A DNA stretch of 64,000 nucleotides, taken from NCBI GenBank assembly GCA_037951165.1, contig JBBDHG010000043.1:2540501-2604500 (forward strand), given 5' to 3'. The notes under the pieces are model-generated. The model had not been told where the DNA came from. It did no database searches and was given only the letters and a program-made list of their open reading frames with translations. Source of the DNA: Lophius americanus (Eukaryota > Chordata > Actinopteri > Lophiiformes > Lophiidae). The position numbers were made by a program, and so were the translations under genes. Positions within the stretch are counted from its first letter, which is position 1. The number at the start of each line of letters is the position of its first letter. This document shows positions 1-14,250 of this stretch, piece after piece.

Positions 1-3000
1 TCTGTGTCATCTTTGCCCCACTCCCAATCTTTCCCAGGGTCCACTGCAAAGTGCAGAGGCAGCATTTTGTGCTCCGAGTCAGTGAGAGGGATCACCACTG
101 CAGGCAGAGATGAAGGAAGGGGTATTCTTAGAAACAAGATAACAGGCTTTGATCCATCACTCTGGATCGCCTTTAGACATTAAAACCTGTGCAATCAATC
201 CTTTCCCTTTCTATGCGAACACTTAGCCTGCTCGGTCTGACCAGTACTGTTCTTACTGGACCAATCTGATATTTTTAGATCAGTGAATGAGTCAATGTCA
301 GGACAACGTCTTCATTTTAAAAGATACAGATAATAATAATGCTGCTTTATTCTATCATTTAGTCATACAAGGTAAACTTAGTACAGCCTGGTGAAACGTA
401 TTCTCTGGCTTAGAGCCATCCCTGAGGAGCAGTGGGCAGCCCCATGTGGAAGTATTCAGCGTTGCTCCAAAATTCCGATCTTGTGAGGTGAACAAAATAG
501 CATTTAGAACATCAAAGTAATGTAACCTCTCAGATAATGAGAAATTAGAATTTTTTTTGTTACCAATTCACTCTCACGCAATACATGAAGCTCATGATGA
601 AATGTCAGTCTTTATACATTTAGCATTATCGGTCTACCATTCGTCTAAAACTTAATTCAAAGTGAAGACCGCCGTCTTTTGGTTGGTGTTGAGCTACAAA
701 GATTATTTGATATACGTCAAAGTCCTCCAGCTATTTCCCACCACAATCTTTAAACTCAAAAGGAAGACTGCCACATCCAGCAAAGGACCGGATTACAGAG
801 GTAGAGATAACTCCAGATTTAAAACTTGCGCTGTGATTGTGATTGTGATTTTTTCCAGTCTGAGTGAAAAGTAATTCGTTGATGCAATTTAGCATTTTAA
901 AGCCTTGCATTGTTTCCTGTCTTGATAACAGTCATTGTTGTTAGCCTGGTTGGGAGCTAGGGTTAGGCAGTTCTAAAAATAGTCTAATAGTCAAAGTCGG
1001 GATGGGCCCTGAAATCTCGATTCCAACACTAGGACACGATTGACTCATACTCCCACACATGGGTGTAGCAGCACCATGACCGGTGGAGGCACCACCCTCC
1101 GATGCTGGGCTTATCTGTCATCGTTGGGCTTCTGTTAATCCTGCCATAAAATTAAAATAATTAAAGTCCGTGTACGGAACCAGAAAAACCAGAAAGCTGC
1201 CGAACCCTGCTGTTCCACATTCAACTGTCGAACCCATGAGGCGAGAGGTTGGGAGTGTTAACGGTCAGAGGCTGTGTCTTACGATTGGGCACGTGTCACA
1301 GCTCTGATCAAAAATGGATTCTACATCTCGATTTAAGTGATGTGTGGCTTTGACTATTTCCAAAATAGAAGAATTCTACAAATAAAGTGAACTGGTGCAG
1401 AGTGGTACCTTGCTCTTTGGAGCGGTCTTTTTGCTCCATAGAGACCAGGGCAGAGAAGTGAGCCTGGTCATAAGCCAGGACGAGGGGCGAGCGATGGCAC
1501 TTGGCAGCTGGAACTTCCAGCGGTAGGTAGATGCCTCCGAATGGGATGGGAGCAAATGCTGGAAGAAGTGCGAAGAACATTTCACAGTTGAAAAGCATGA
1601 CCTCAGCACTATTTCCAAGCACACTAGGAGGATTTGAGCAATAATTACAAATTACTTTTCACCTCTATTAATATGTTAAAGTATAATTTTACCTTCCCAC
1701 GAGTTTCAATTTATTACGAGGGTTATGATAATAGTATAACATTATTGAAATATCTGAACAGTTTAAAACAAACTGGCAACTACTTGCACTGTTTTTGTTA
1801 AACATTTGCATCTGCACGATCATTCCATGCCAGACAAATGGCTCATACAGTTTTTGGCAGGCACATATTGTGTGTTTAAACCTGCTTTAGGCACCAGATG
1901 GGTTGTGTTTACTTTATGACGATAATTCAAGCAGGCCATCAGTTACTGACAACTGGAAATGTCTTTGGATCGTCCTTTCGATTGTCTGAATTTTCTGTGC
2001 AGCACATGATGCATTAGCAGCGTGAAGCTCCTTGAATATTTACCCTCTCCTCCGGAGTCCCTCAGCATGGTGTCTGCTACCACCACGATGGGCCTTCGAA
2101 GGACGTGAGCCAAGACGAAGACATGGAACTCCTCCAGACTCTCATAAACTGGTTCGTCTGAAGTCTCCGCCCTGAAGACAACAACACCCCCACAGCTTTT
2201 GATTAACAGAGACAAAATTGTTTACACTGCTGACAGAGATAATAAGAGTTTTGAGGAACAGCAAACTAGGACATTATTTTGGCAGACTTTTCTTTTTGCG
2301 CCTGAATCTAAACAGGTTTTTAATTTTGGATGCATAATAAAACTTGAACTATTTGAATTATTGAAGCAGTATATTTAAAGCTTGTGAAATGAGAAGCAGC
2401 CACTAAGTTCTGAGTGTGAGTTAGTCCTGAATAAAAACATGAGCCTGAAGTGTGCGTTGGGTAAACAGTCCCTGCATTGTCCGAGTCAGACCATACCCGG
2501 TGGTGCCGTTAGTGCTGAAGTGTATTCTGGGCTCACTGGACGCTAGCTTCAACAGCTCATTCCACTCCTTCTGCCACTCCTCTTCTGTGTACACCAGGCC
2601 AGACTGAGGAGAAAGAAAGGGCACACACCCACAGTTGCCATTCAGAGAGGGAGTGTCAAATGTCACAAAAACATGATCTGGCATTACAGGGTTTTAACAC
2701 GAGCTTACACAGCGACAACTGAGGCCAGAAATGTAACTAGTGCCATTGAAAATGCCTGTGTCGCTCGCCTAGCCAAAGAACCAATATCAATATCATGTGT
2801 TTGAGCTCCATATACGGACAGAGAGAAACTGCAAATCAATGTTTTTTCCCTCAGAATCAATGCACTTATTCACAAACTGTGAGCTCAGGCGAGGAAGCAG
2901 TTGTTTGTTACTATTCACTATGAAGTGTCACTACAGCACTTTTTTGGTTAAGTGACTCCCTTTAGGACACCACGGTGGCAGATTTTGAAGAATGGGTGAA

Positions 3001-6000
3001 CATTAGGCTGCAGTTTTTGTGGCATCTGCAGGTATCTGCATGCTGTCCACAACCACTTTGGAAAACCTGCTTCCTGTGCTGATATGTTTGACTTCACAGC
3101 TGGACAACAGGGTAATTGTGATGCAATTGAATTTGGTACAGTCATCAGAAAATCCACCAAAGCTGAAAAGATCGACTGTTATATGTAAATAAATGATTTG
3201 TAAAATAGGAGAAGGAAGTCGGCGGTGAACTAATGTTACCCTTTCATAAACGGGGTATCTGGTGACCATCAAAAGCACATCAATATTAACTACTGTATAT
3301 GGAGGTGGTTTAGAGATTTAAACTTTGCTAAACTTGCAGACTAAACTGTTTACATTTCCGATAATCAATACACACTTAGAAAATCCACGGTGGTAATATT
3401 GATTTATGGCAGAGCTGTTGTACTGAACTGCAACAGTTTGCACAGATGTACCTGATAACGGAGCCACCGAGTAAAAGATTAAACTTTTATTCGATTATTT
3501 TACATTCCTGATAATAACAAACATTAAGTATTTAATTAATTTAAGTACTTTAAATACGGCTAGATAATAAATGAAGACATGAAATAATTGTCTTGTATGA
3601 GAGTTTTAAGTATTCCCCTGTAATTCAGGAACACAATTATTACATGCAGTGGTGGAAACTGCTTAAATTTAGCCAAGTTTAAAGCAACCAGTATTTTTTT
3701 CCTGCCTCTCTGTGTTTTTTCTGCCTCTCTGTGTGTACACTTAGTGTGTCCCGTGTTTTGAAAGGGCAGGAAATCAGACAACAAAGACTAAAAGTGGGTT
3801 GTGTGTATTTGACATTTAAAATGCTTTACTGCAGACTTGAGTAGAATATTGTAGGAAGGCTTTTGTTTGTCCACTGGTCTGTAGATTTTTTGCATTTCGC
3901 AAATTAACAAAAAAAAAAAAAAACAATCAAATCAAAAACGCACAATTCAAACCTTTAGAGTTGCTTCAGCCTTCAACCTCCCCTCATACAGTCATCACAG
4001 AGTTACAAGGATGATCGAGAGAGATGTACAGCCTCAACAACAAACCTCTTTATTCTGCTGCGTCTGCTGCCACCTCCACCTGCGCTTTAGGGCCTCTCTC
4101 TCCAGACCGTGATCCATCAGGGCGTACAACGACTTCCGCAGCATCAAGTCACGGTCGTGAAAACCCCACATACCTGCACCAGAAAACAAAAATGTGTCAT
4201 TCTACTAATAAAAACACTTGGAAATGATTAAGTTACGCAGAGCAAAAAGCAATTTAATGGCCTTTTGAATGTCTTTTAAATTCTTCATCCACTTATAATA
4301 AATAAATAAATTGACCCTACATCAATGAATGAAAGGCTAAATTTGCAGCTACGTGTTTAAAAGCCCTCGTTAAGCACAGGGATATTACCTGCACATTATT
4401 AAGGAGGTTATTAATTTTCTGGTGCATGGCTCTTGAGGGGGCCACAAAGGCTAAATGAAAGTGCACAGGAACATTATAAAAAGCAATTAGAGCTTAGACA
4501 AACAATGACGCTCTTTTAATGAATGCTAATGGAGTGTGAACTGCACAACGCTCAGGTCTTGTTTAAAAGGTCTGCGATACTCACCGAGCGAGGCTGCATG
4601 TAACAGGCAGTTTCCGTCTCCGCTAGTTGCCAGAGGTAGTAGGTTCTGACAATTTGAAACCACTTTGGTCCACCAGTTGAGGCGCCCTGCAGGAAGAAAA
4701 AAACTTAACTCAGCTCATTATAGAGTTCACAGTAGAAAGTTTGTTAAAGTATTTGATTATTATTAATTATGAGATGTGTTAGATATGCTGTGAAGAAACT
4801 GTGCTACCCACTGCGCCACCGTGTTGCCACTAAATAGCCATATGAATCAGCAAAATCCTCAACTAATCAAAAACGTCATAAATTTACTTCAGCACTTGCC
4901 AAAACAAAAATTGTCATAGCAGGAAAAGGTTTTCTTAATAATAAAGCCAAAGGCTCAGTTCTACATTATTCAAGCATCACAGTAAGCGTGACAGTATGAC
5001 AGCGATCCAGTATGAAAAAGCAGCTAAATGGAATGCAGCAATGAGTAATTCTATTATAATGTATATACTTATTATATCATAACACCCCACAGACACCCCA
5101 TACATTGTTGTATTCCATTAAGCTGCTTTTTCATACTGGACCACTGTCACTGATACACTGATACAAAGTTTGGCGTGGGTTCACTGATGATTGACCAGAG
5201 CAGCCCAGCCCACAGGCGCTCAGCTACAATAACATTTGTGGTTTGGTGTTCAGCTTTCCTCACCAGCATGCTCCAAGGCCACCATCATAGACTGCTCAAT
5301 GAGGTCCCTCTCGATGAAGCCGCGGAAATCGTCCCGATACACGGTGAGGTCTGGTAGTTGAAAAGTGCACAGGGGCGTGTCCAGAAGTGGCTCGCTACTG
5401 GTGCCTCCAGAACTTGAGACATGAGAGCGGGCCAAGGACACAATAGTTGAACTGGCGTGGGAAATTCCCCTAGACAGACGCTTTTCTGTAGCTGCCAAAA
5501 AACAATGAATGTAGAAACAGACAGTGTTATATATTTGTTTTTTTTGTAGTTATATGGGGAAAAAAGTGCTTTACAAAATTTAGCAGACATGGCAGCACTT
5601 AAAGCTTTGTAGCTACCAGTATATTTATGTTACACGACATAAAAATATGTAATGTGCTGCTGGACTCACCTTGCACCACCTCCTCTTGGCGGTGAAGAAT
5701 GGGCCGTCCCATTCTGGCCATCTCCTTTTCGAGAGGCAGATACGTCCTATCTTCCGTGAATGAATATGTCAGATTCCCAGCATGCACCTGTCGCAGCTGC
5801 TCAAAGTCACAGAGGGCGGCTGTAATATCCCAGTTCTTGCCTGCAGATTAAGAGAAGAACATCCGTTTAAGGCACCAGGTCCAATGTGAAAGCGTGAATC
5901 TTATTTTCAATGTTTAGCAGATCATATACCCTGAATGAATGAGTTTAAATGCTGACCACTAGTCGACGCAGCATTAAGCAGTCTTATCTCATGTGAGACC

Positions 6001-7742
6001 ATTGGCACATTCCTATACTCGGGTAATTATCAGAATTTGGAGCACGTCTCGGCCTGCTGACTTTGACTGCATTGCATTACATTTTTATCCATATTCTTAG
6101 CTAACACTCGCGCGGCTACCAGGCAACAGGAGCCCCGTTGGTTCAATATAAACCTTTGTTTGTGTATTCTATCCTAATTAACAGTAACAATCCAGAGGCA
6201 CTGACTAGGACAGATGTAAATTCTATCCTGACTTGTTCTTAGGTGATCTGCAGAAGTGGAAACCTGCAACAATAAGAGGATGTGTGCATGTGTAAGTGGA
6301 TTAAATGCATTTAGCGATGGCATAATTGATTGGATGACTTTACTCTTTAAATTTTTTTCAGATTTTCTATTGACTGGATAAAAAAAACATACCTAAACTG
6401 AATCAAGCGAAGGTAGTAAGTTGCATAGAAAACATCATTCCACAAGGATAGAAGTAGGGCTCGTTGAGCAAAACTTCAAATCCTAATGGGGATAATTTCA
6501 AACTTTTACCTCAATTATTATAAATACATATTTTTTTCAATGCCAGCAAAAGTTCTCGGACATGTGCACTTTAACTCTGCTAAACCATTAAGACGGGTAA
6601 CATTTTGCTACTGAGCCTGTGATTTTTCTCTTCTGACCTCATGAAAGCAGAAAATATGTAGAAAACATTTCTCATGCTCTGTGTAATCAGTTCTAATCGT
6701 GTGATCATCAGGAAAATATGCCGTCTCAAGACATCTGTTGCACAGGTTCCATCCATCATAGATAGGGTAAATGTACGGCTCCATTATCCTACACGGCCAG
6801 AGATCAGAAGAAGCTGAACAGATTGTGGTTTGCAGTTATTTTCTCACTGTTGCTTGTCAGACACCACAATTTGGGAAAAATATTTCCCCAATGGCATAGC
6901 AGATCTTTCCACAGTCACTGTTGCAGGCATGTCCACATAGATGTCACGCATAATGTCGTCCATTATTTCATCTGCCTGAATCCTTTGCACACTGTGTGGC
7001 GTATTGCATCAGTTAGCGATAGGTTCAAAAGCATCCAAGTGCTTCCAGTGTAGTTCACTGGAGCAACGCACTCTTCCTACCCAGCTGTGTGACAAAAACA
7101 AACAGTTTTGGGCGGCAAGATTGTTTTGTGCATTAACATCGGACTTGTTCTTCTTCAGTGTAACCTTTGACTGTATCAAAACCTTTGACTGAGTCCCCCG
7201 TTCATACACTGCGTTCATTTTGTATTTGTTGTAGTGTTTGAGGTGTTTACCAATATGAACTAAACATAGCTGTACCAACGTAAATCATTGGGGGCAATGT
7301 TGCCGCAATTCAAGAAATACGCGACAAATTGATCATGTTTTTTGACATGATGAACAAGAAAACAGTTTAGTAAAAAGTCTACCACTGCGTGTGGTGATGT
7401 ATTTAATGACCTCACAGGCTGCTATCAATTACAATTACAATTACCTTCATCTTCTAATTAATTAATTAATTATCTTCATTTTACAATCTTTTCTAGCTTC
7501 ACCATACATTGTTGTCGAAATGTCTGACTCTTCACTGCAACCTTGGGGATGCATTTGAGCGCACACGGATCCAACATTTGGAGTCCACGAATCACATTTT
7601 TGAAAATATATTCCATTACCTGACCAGCCCTAGACGCATGACTACTACGCAGCTTACCCTCTAGCAGATCTCTGGCCAATCCTGGTTCAGCTCCAGTGGA
7701 ACGGACAAAGTCGGATAGGACTGCGTCCATATCCACAGTCAT
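1..7742 (-). CDS. otud7b: OTU domain-containing deubiquitinase 7B (Cezanne), N-terminal 398 residues
   Basis: Deubiquitinase; the family cleaves Lys11-linked ubiquitin chains and restrains NF-kB signalling. Coding exons on the minus strand, in transcript order: 7742-7658, 5840-5670, 5491-5264, 4686-4585, 4173-4046, 2603-2497, 2171-2044, 1558-1409, 97-1 (continues past base 1). All junctions are GT-AG and phases join without a break, giving 398 codons plus 2 bases. The start MTVDMDAVLSDFVRSTGAEP matches the family's UBA-region start. Residues ~1-48 are UBA-like; the OTU domain begins near residue 125. Catalytic Cys188 lies in GDGNCLLHAASL (exon 4) and catalytic His350 in AYDQAHFSALV (exon 8). 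Exon 6 carries SGLVYTEEEW, which I recall in OTUD7B but not OTUD7A; this decides the paralogue. The basic linker and C-terminal A20-type zinc finger lie outside the window. No lesion is seen. Confidence 0.96.
98..7657 (-). other. otud7b: introns between otud7b coding exons
   Basis: Eight introns: 98-1408, 1559-2043, 2172-2496, 2604-4045, 4174-4584, 4687-5263, 5492-5669 and 5841-7657. I see no further exons in them. The 4687-5263 intron contains a MITE-like inverted repeat (4997-5149). A poly(A) run lies near 3909-3922 and AATT repeats near 7457-7473. The rest is AT-rich unique-looking sequence. Confidence 0.75.
4997..5149. repeat. MITE-like imperfect inverted repeat
   Basis: Arms at 4997-5043 and 5103-5149 are 47 bases each and match in inverse orientation at 42 of 47 positions by my count. 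A 59-base AT-rich centre separates them. The long arms and small size suggest a short non-autonomous DNA transposon (MITE) in otud7b intron 3. No coding capacity and no clear target-site duplication were found. Confidence 0.7.
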
Positions 7743-7867
7743 GTGATCATGAATTCACAAGTCTGCAGGTTGTATCCGGGGAAGGAAAAAAAAAAGAATC
7801 TGCTCTCTCTTAAAGGAAGGGGTGTGGGGGTCCAGTCTTCTACCTCGTGCTACTCCACGAGCCACAC
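7743..7867 (-). other. otud7b: otud7b 5' UTR part of the start-codon exon
   Basis: On the minus strand a pyrimidine tract and CAG acceptor (7868-7870) precede 125 bases of leader ending at the ATG at 7742-7740. A four-codon upstream frame (ATG at 7750-7748) ends in TGA at 7741-7739, so its stop overlaps the main ATG. The acceptor is inferred from sequence only. Confidence 0.6.
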
Positions 7868-9144
7868 CTGAAAGAGCAGCAGAAGCAAAATGAGATTAAA
7901 CCCACCGGTATAAATTTGTTAGGATTAAACAATTTCGGAGCAGATTTTCAACAGCCTACAACAGATTAAAGGTGTGTTTGAGCTAAAACAGTAAATAAGA
8001 AAGGCATTAATATAATGCCCCCGCTAAACCTAGTTTCAAATAAAGGCCTGTTATGTTCTGGTTACATTTTGAACTTGACACCCTTTGCAGTCACTAGTCT
8101 CACCCAAAACAATATCGGTGGTGCACGACCTTAGCAGCTTTGACCCGTACGTTTCTCAGAACTGCCTTAAACCATAGTAAAAGTTCAATAACACATGAAA
8201 GAAAACAGTATTAAGCAAGCAAAAATGTGGCTCGCATTCAGCCATTATTTCTTCAGAAGAGATGTCAGGACCATCTCTGAAGTCATGTCCTTTTCAAAAT
8301 CTGACCTTGAGAACACTAAGATATGATCTCTTAAACGATTGTTCTGCCGGAGAAACCAATCATAGGGGGGTTACGATAAAACATAAACCATTATATCAGA
8401 AATCTAAAGTATTTTTGTGTGAAGTTTCACTAAAGGGCCATTAAGTTTACTTTTCCTCTAAACCAGTTTGAGGAAATATCCGCTAACAGTATCTAATGAT
8501 TTGCTTGTTTGGGTGTTGACAAAATATGGATTCTGGTTATTTTCATCAAATGAATTATATTTCATTTAAATAACTTATTTTAAAAACATATTTCAAGGAT
8601 AGGCAAGTTTATTTTTTAAGCAGTATGACATCAACTATTTCAAAAGAGCCCCATTGAAATCAATAGACAATATTAGTCTTCTAATTTCAAAGGAAGAGCC
8701 AAAGGACTTCAGCTCAATCAGTTGGGCACTCGAATCAATAAGACACATTATCAAGTCTGCTTTGCTTTTAAAGGCTGTTGATACAAAGGATGTAGACGGA
8801 AATAAATCCATAGCCAGACAAAACGAATCAAGTAGCACCGACTAAAAAGATTCACTTTGAAGGCCAAGCTGAAATTAAACCTTTATTTGATCAGCAGCAT
8901 TCTGAGCGAGAAGCCACTGTTTCAGTGGAGCATTTAACCAACTGCAGACATTTTAATTCTAAGATTGTAACATTTATCCTCTCACAACATTTTTCAAGCT
9001 CAGTAAAATGTGCAAATAAGTTAATTAAACATCTCCAACAACTGGGAAATGATGACGAGCCATTTGATTCTTATAGTCCAAAATAAAATATTATAAAATA
9101 AAAGTCTTTATTATCTTGCCGGTAACAAAAATGAAAATCTCAGC

Positions 9145-9179
9145 TATTATTATTATTATTATTAATATTATTATTATTA
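9145..9179. repeat. ATT trinucleotide microsatellite
   Basis: A short run of (ATT) units with one interruption, inside the otud7b 5' intron. Confidence 0.8.
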
Positions 9180-11839
9180 AGTCATTATTTCACGATAGTA
9201 AATAATGGCCTTGTAATGTTAATATGGGGCCTTTTTCAAATACTGCCACATCTGTTTTGTTTCTCTTCCTAAAGTCATCTATTCCCATCCATCCCATGGC
9301 TAATCTACCACCCAATGTTCCTGCCTCATCTGTGACTCAGTGAACGCTTTTCCACTGTGCCCGATGAGTCACGCGTTTACTCTTCTTACACCTCTCCATC
9401 GTTCTTTTGGTTCACACGTTCATACCAACCTCCCTCGTCTTCTTCTCTGTCATTATTACAGAAAAAGCCTCACAGGAGAAACAGACCTCAAACTGAACAA
9501 AGTGCTCCTCTCAACCAGCACACTATTTCTAGACTGCCCTAGTCTACAAAGTCAAGCCATCAGCACTCTCCTCTGTGGAGTCTCTTCACTTTCTTGCAGT
9601 ACATCAAGAAGTTTGGCAGTTTGGATGTTTTTCTTATTGCTGTTATAAAGCAACATATAACCGAAGTCTGGTGGTTCACCATCTATCTGATCTGGGAAAA
9701 AATACAATTCCGTACTAAATGTATAGGCAAAAAAACAATAATTGAGTCGTGTGCTTGCATTTCTTGAGAGGCCACTATGTAAGAATACTTCTTGTAGTTC
9801 TATTGCGTATGATGTTTATAACATATGGTATTTGTTGCATTATAACATGCGTGATTGGCTGCTACCCTAGCCAGGATTTTAAATTTAAATGGGAAATCGT
9901 GTTTTTAAATAAGGACCAAAAAGAGACACAAAAAAGACACAACACAGAAAGTGTAAAAGGAAATTAAAATGTAATAAGACACTTCAAATACACCAGGCGA
10001 GAAGATAATTAAGACGTAGAACTCTGCAGGGGAGAAAGCTTACATCACATCCAAAGTACATCAGTTAAATAAGAATCAGGTGACCCGTAATCCTGGCATT
10101 TAATAAAACAGGTTAACATACGAAAATAGCCAAAAGGAATCAGTAGGAGTGGGAGTTATGTAAATATACCACAAAAGATCTGACATTTGTCAAGTTCATC
10201 TATCAGGTTTGCTCAGGGCACTGTGGCTGCTGAAGCTATATTGCCTACAAAGGCATCGTATGTGTCGTTATTGAGGAACATGTCGAGTTCCATGAAGATC
10301 ACCTTCATCTTTTTGTGTCATTTATGAGCATTTGGTGAACAGCTTTTATATATCGAAAATTGGTAATGAGTGTGCTCCAACTCTTTTTTTGGGCCACGCC
10401 ATACCTCCTTCCTTTGCGGCTGAGGCAAAACGTTAAGATGTGTGGCATCATGATGCTGGTGATTTCCACACAAGGAAGGTGGCTAAACATTAGCAGAGAC
10501 AGAGCATGCCTCAGTGAGCTGACCCTGCAGGCTAAAATGAAGTCCTGCTACATACATAAATAAAACATATGCATTCCAATAATTTTAACCAGCAAAAAGA
10601 AAAGTAAAGCTCATCCCCGCAGTAGGCATCACATAATCCTGATGTAGTGGTAGTATGGTTATTGTCACAGCTGTAATTCAATAACAGAACCACTTCAAAA
10701 TAACCAGGGGCAGTGTTAAGGTGAGTGTGTTGCCATGGGTACCAGTTGAAAATGAAGCAATTCAAACCAGTCTAGAAAATCCAGCTTACTCTTGCTATCT
10801 TTAGATGCCAAATAATCAAGTTTATACTCCTCAAAGGATGGCTTTCTAAATTTAAACAAGAGAGCCTTGAATGCAGCATCATTTCTTCAGGTCTAATATG
10901 AGAACTTGCACATTTGATTAAGAAGCTGATTTTGTATGTGGTGCACTGCAGTAAAAGCGGAATAAGGATTGACCTTTGTGTCACACTAAACTGCATTATT
11001 TGTCCCTGAGGTTCTTTCCGTCTGGCTCTCCTTTTAAAAGGGTCAGCATCATTTGGCCTCTGTGACCTGCATCCTGTTTTAACTGCAGATGAAGGATGCC
11101 TGGCTTCGGTGAACATAGGTAAGTTATTAAGGATTATTATGAGTGGTAGAGTTAAAATGTTACCAACAAAAAAAAAAGCCACATAGGAAATAAGACGGTG
11201 CAGAAACAAGGCTGCTACAGTAAAACTGTAACTAGCGTTGTTGATAATTGTTTAATGAATTTATGTGGTTTGCTTTCACAATGACATGAAGCGGAGACAT
11301 GGTTGAAGAATCGCGACTTGAACGCTTGATATTAACTAACTAGTGACAGCAGTGTAATATGAATGAGACATAAAGGACAGCAATGACATCAACTGACAGT
11401 TAGAGAAATTATGAAATGGAATGGCCCATGGACTGAATGTACAGATACCAACAAAGGGCAGGCTGTTGACACTCTTGGCCTGTAAAATCTTCCATTCCTG
11501 TGAACACACGCTGATTTATTTGATGTGATTTCACAAAGCACTCCATCGCAACCACTAATAAAACACTTATCTCTGAGAAAAAAGAAAGAATACTTTACTA
11601 GTGAGGCAAAATGACAAGATCAATAAATCATGAATCTTTCCATTGAGATAAAGTCTTATATACAGTGTAAAAGTTATAATTGAAGTTATTGGATATACGT
11701 GTTTTAGTAGGGGATGGAAATATAATTATCTAATTTTCATATAAGCAATAACTTTAGAACCACTGATAGGTGAAGGGAATTACATTGATTGTCTTACAAT
11801 GGCCAGGAATAGGAGACCAAGTCAACACTTACAGCTAAT

Positions 11840-12130
11840 TATGCCCCACAACCCATTCCTCAACCATTTCTGCAGAGTGGCAGGATGGATCATCATGCTG
11901 AAAGAGGCCACTGCATGAGGGAGGTCTGAAACAATGTTTAGGTAGGTGGTATATGTCTAAGTAATATCCACATGAATGGCAGGACCCAAGGATTCCCAGT
12001 AGAACATTGGCCCAAGAAAACCACTGACTCCCCCGACGTGCCTTATTGTCAAAGTGCATCCTGGTGCTATCTCTCCTCCTAGATAAGCAAAGCAGGAGCA
12101 CCTGGCTGTCCACATGACGTAAATCTGATG
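11840..12130 (-). mobile_element. Tc1-like transposon fragment
   Basis: Read on the minus strand, this matches from memory the 3' half of a degenerate Tc1-like transposase element common in fish genomes. The plus strand shows GCTGAAAGAGGCCACTGC, then TCCACATGAATGGCAGGACC and AGTGCATCCTGGTGCTATCT in the expected order. Reading frames are broken by stops and small deletions, so it is a fossil. No terminal repeats were found at this copy. Confidence 0.6.
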
Positions 12131-14179
12131 ATTTTTCCTCCTTACCTGTTCTGTATGTGTGCCTCTTTGTGATATGTATTAGAAAAACTTTCTTAAACTT
12201 AAACTTGTAAACTGTGTTCACTGTGCTTGGTCACGCTTATGATTACTTCCTAATGATCAGACTTAAACAATGGTGGACATGGCAGAACATGCTGTTATCA
12301 AGACAGAGTAGTAAAACCATTTGTGACCGGAAATAAAGTAAAGGTGTGGGAGGCTTCATGTTTGTCTAGTGACAGGGTGGATGCACTAAAACACTGCCAA
12401 AAACCTTAACTGAGTACGGTACGAGCCCACAGTTAAAACATTTCAGTAATGCCAATAAGCAAATTCTCACCTCAATTGTCAAGTAAAGCTGCCCCAATAA
12501 TCTGAAACTTTTCATGGTTTTATTTTCTCACTCGGTGCCCTTAAATTGCCTTTTCTGGTTTCTTAAATGATGTGATTTGGAGATTAATGTCATTCATGGT
12601 GGTAAATGACAAAATGAGAATTTGAAGAAGCAATTTTCTTTTGAAATGAGATTGAATTCACTTTTTCTATTACATTTTATAACCCTAATAGATAAATCAG
12701 GACACAAGGTTGATCAATGTTCTGATGATGAATTAAGAGACAATAAATGCATTATAAGATCCGACAATTCTAAGATTGTAAAATTACATTTCACATTTTT
12801 ACAATAAAGTTTTTGTTTTTATTTGGCGGACAAAAACAAAACAAAAAGAAAAACACCTTGATTTGGTCAACAAGGTTGTGGACATTAACCACAGCGCTGC
12901 CAACATGGGTTTTGATTTGTATCCACGGTGGCTGAGCTTTTGTCTGGCAGGAGGGCTTACGTAACGGGAGCTGCTGACAACACGTGGGTGCCGAGCTGAG
13001 AGCTAGGAGAATGGCCTGGATCACAGCGAGAGAGTGAGAGAGAGGTCAACAAATCCGACGGCGTCAGCCCTCAGTGGGCTGAGAGGGTCAATCTACTGCT
13101 GGGACCAGGAATACAAGCTTGTTTTACTGGCCTTTAGACCACAAATGAAATCTGGAAATCATTTTGATACTCCTCTTTTGGAATTACATGCCCTCATATT
13201 TGAGATATTATCTAAATTCACATCAGAAGTACAGCCTTTCTTCTCTATTGCTGAACACTGAGCAGCTGAACTGCTGGAGTCTAGAGGCATCATTCTTGCT
13301 GAATTGATGAACGCTAGCGATACAAAAACACTGTTTTGCTGGCATGATGGTGAAGCAGTTATGTTGGTGTCCGAATGCAAGGATACCTCAACGAGACATT
13401 TAAGTTATTATCTGCTTGTCCCGTTCCTCAGCTCTGAAACAAAGTTCCAATGCCTGATTTTTTTACTTTTAGAAAAAAATAAATGTAAACTCAGCCTGAT
13501 AATCAGGCTAAGAGTCATGAGCAATAAACAGAAAGAGCAACAAACTCAGAAGACTTTACTACAAGTAAAGTCCAGAAAAACTTCATATTTATTCTTATAA
13601 CTATCTCTTAATTAAACTGCACTTGCTGAATGAAATTTGGAAAAAATAATAATAGTATCAGCTGTTATATGGTTTAGTTTGGACTCGCTTATGACGGTAA
13701 ATTGGGGTGTTAACAGCCTTGGACCAGAACCCAAGATAAGGAACATAAGGATAGAAGCTGAAAAAAAAAAGCAAGACAAACAAACGGCAACGGAAACGGC
13801 AACGTGGCCTAACCCACAGTGTGCAAATGCTGCTAATGATCTCAATACTTTATGATGTGTCAGTTTATAAAGAAACTCATTTAAGGTCACCAAGAGTACC
13901 AAGAACACCACCTTCCTGAGAAGCTCCAGGGCGAATTGTGGTAAACTAGGTCCTTGTATAAAGATGTCCTAAATAAACGATCCATAATATGTTTGGCCAG
14001 GAAAATTGGAAGCAAAATTCTGATGCATTATGAAACCCAAATTAATAATTTTTTGGACAAGTAAGTTGTAGCTGATCTTTTAAGTTTCTACTTTGAACTT
14101 TACCAATAGTCCTATTTTCACATCCAGGAGCACTGGAGAAAAGATATAATCAATATGAATGTGTTTGTGTGCTCTCATT

Positions 14180-14250
14180 AGTGATAGACCGACTGATGAT
14201 ATTTTAAGATATCTAGCATCAGCCAATGGAGCTCATAAGGAGGAAATGTT
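14180..14250. repeat. degenerate dispersed repeat remnant
   Basis: TGATAGACCGACTGATGATA followed by AAGATATCTAGCATCAGCCAATGG resembles the 'bad-palindrome' style GATATATCGGC/ATCGGCC repeat seen widely in fish. Recognised by pattern only; the class is uncertain. Confidence 0.3.

Noticed and set aside
13493..13509. AGCCTGAT A ATCAGGCT short palindrome
   Set aside because: Arms of 8 bases are expected by chance several times in 64 kb.
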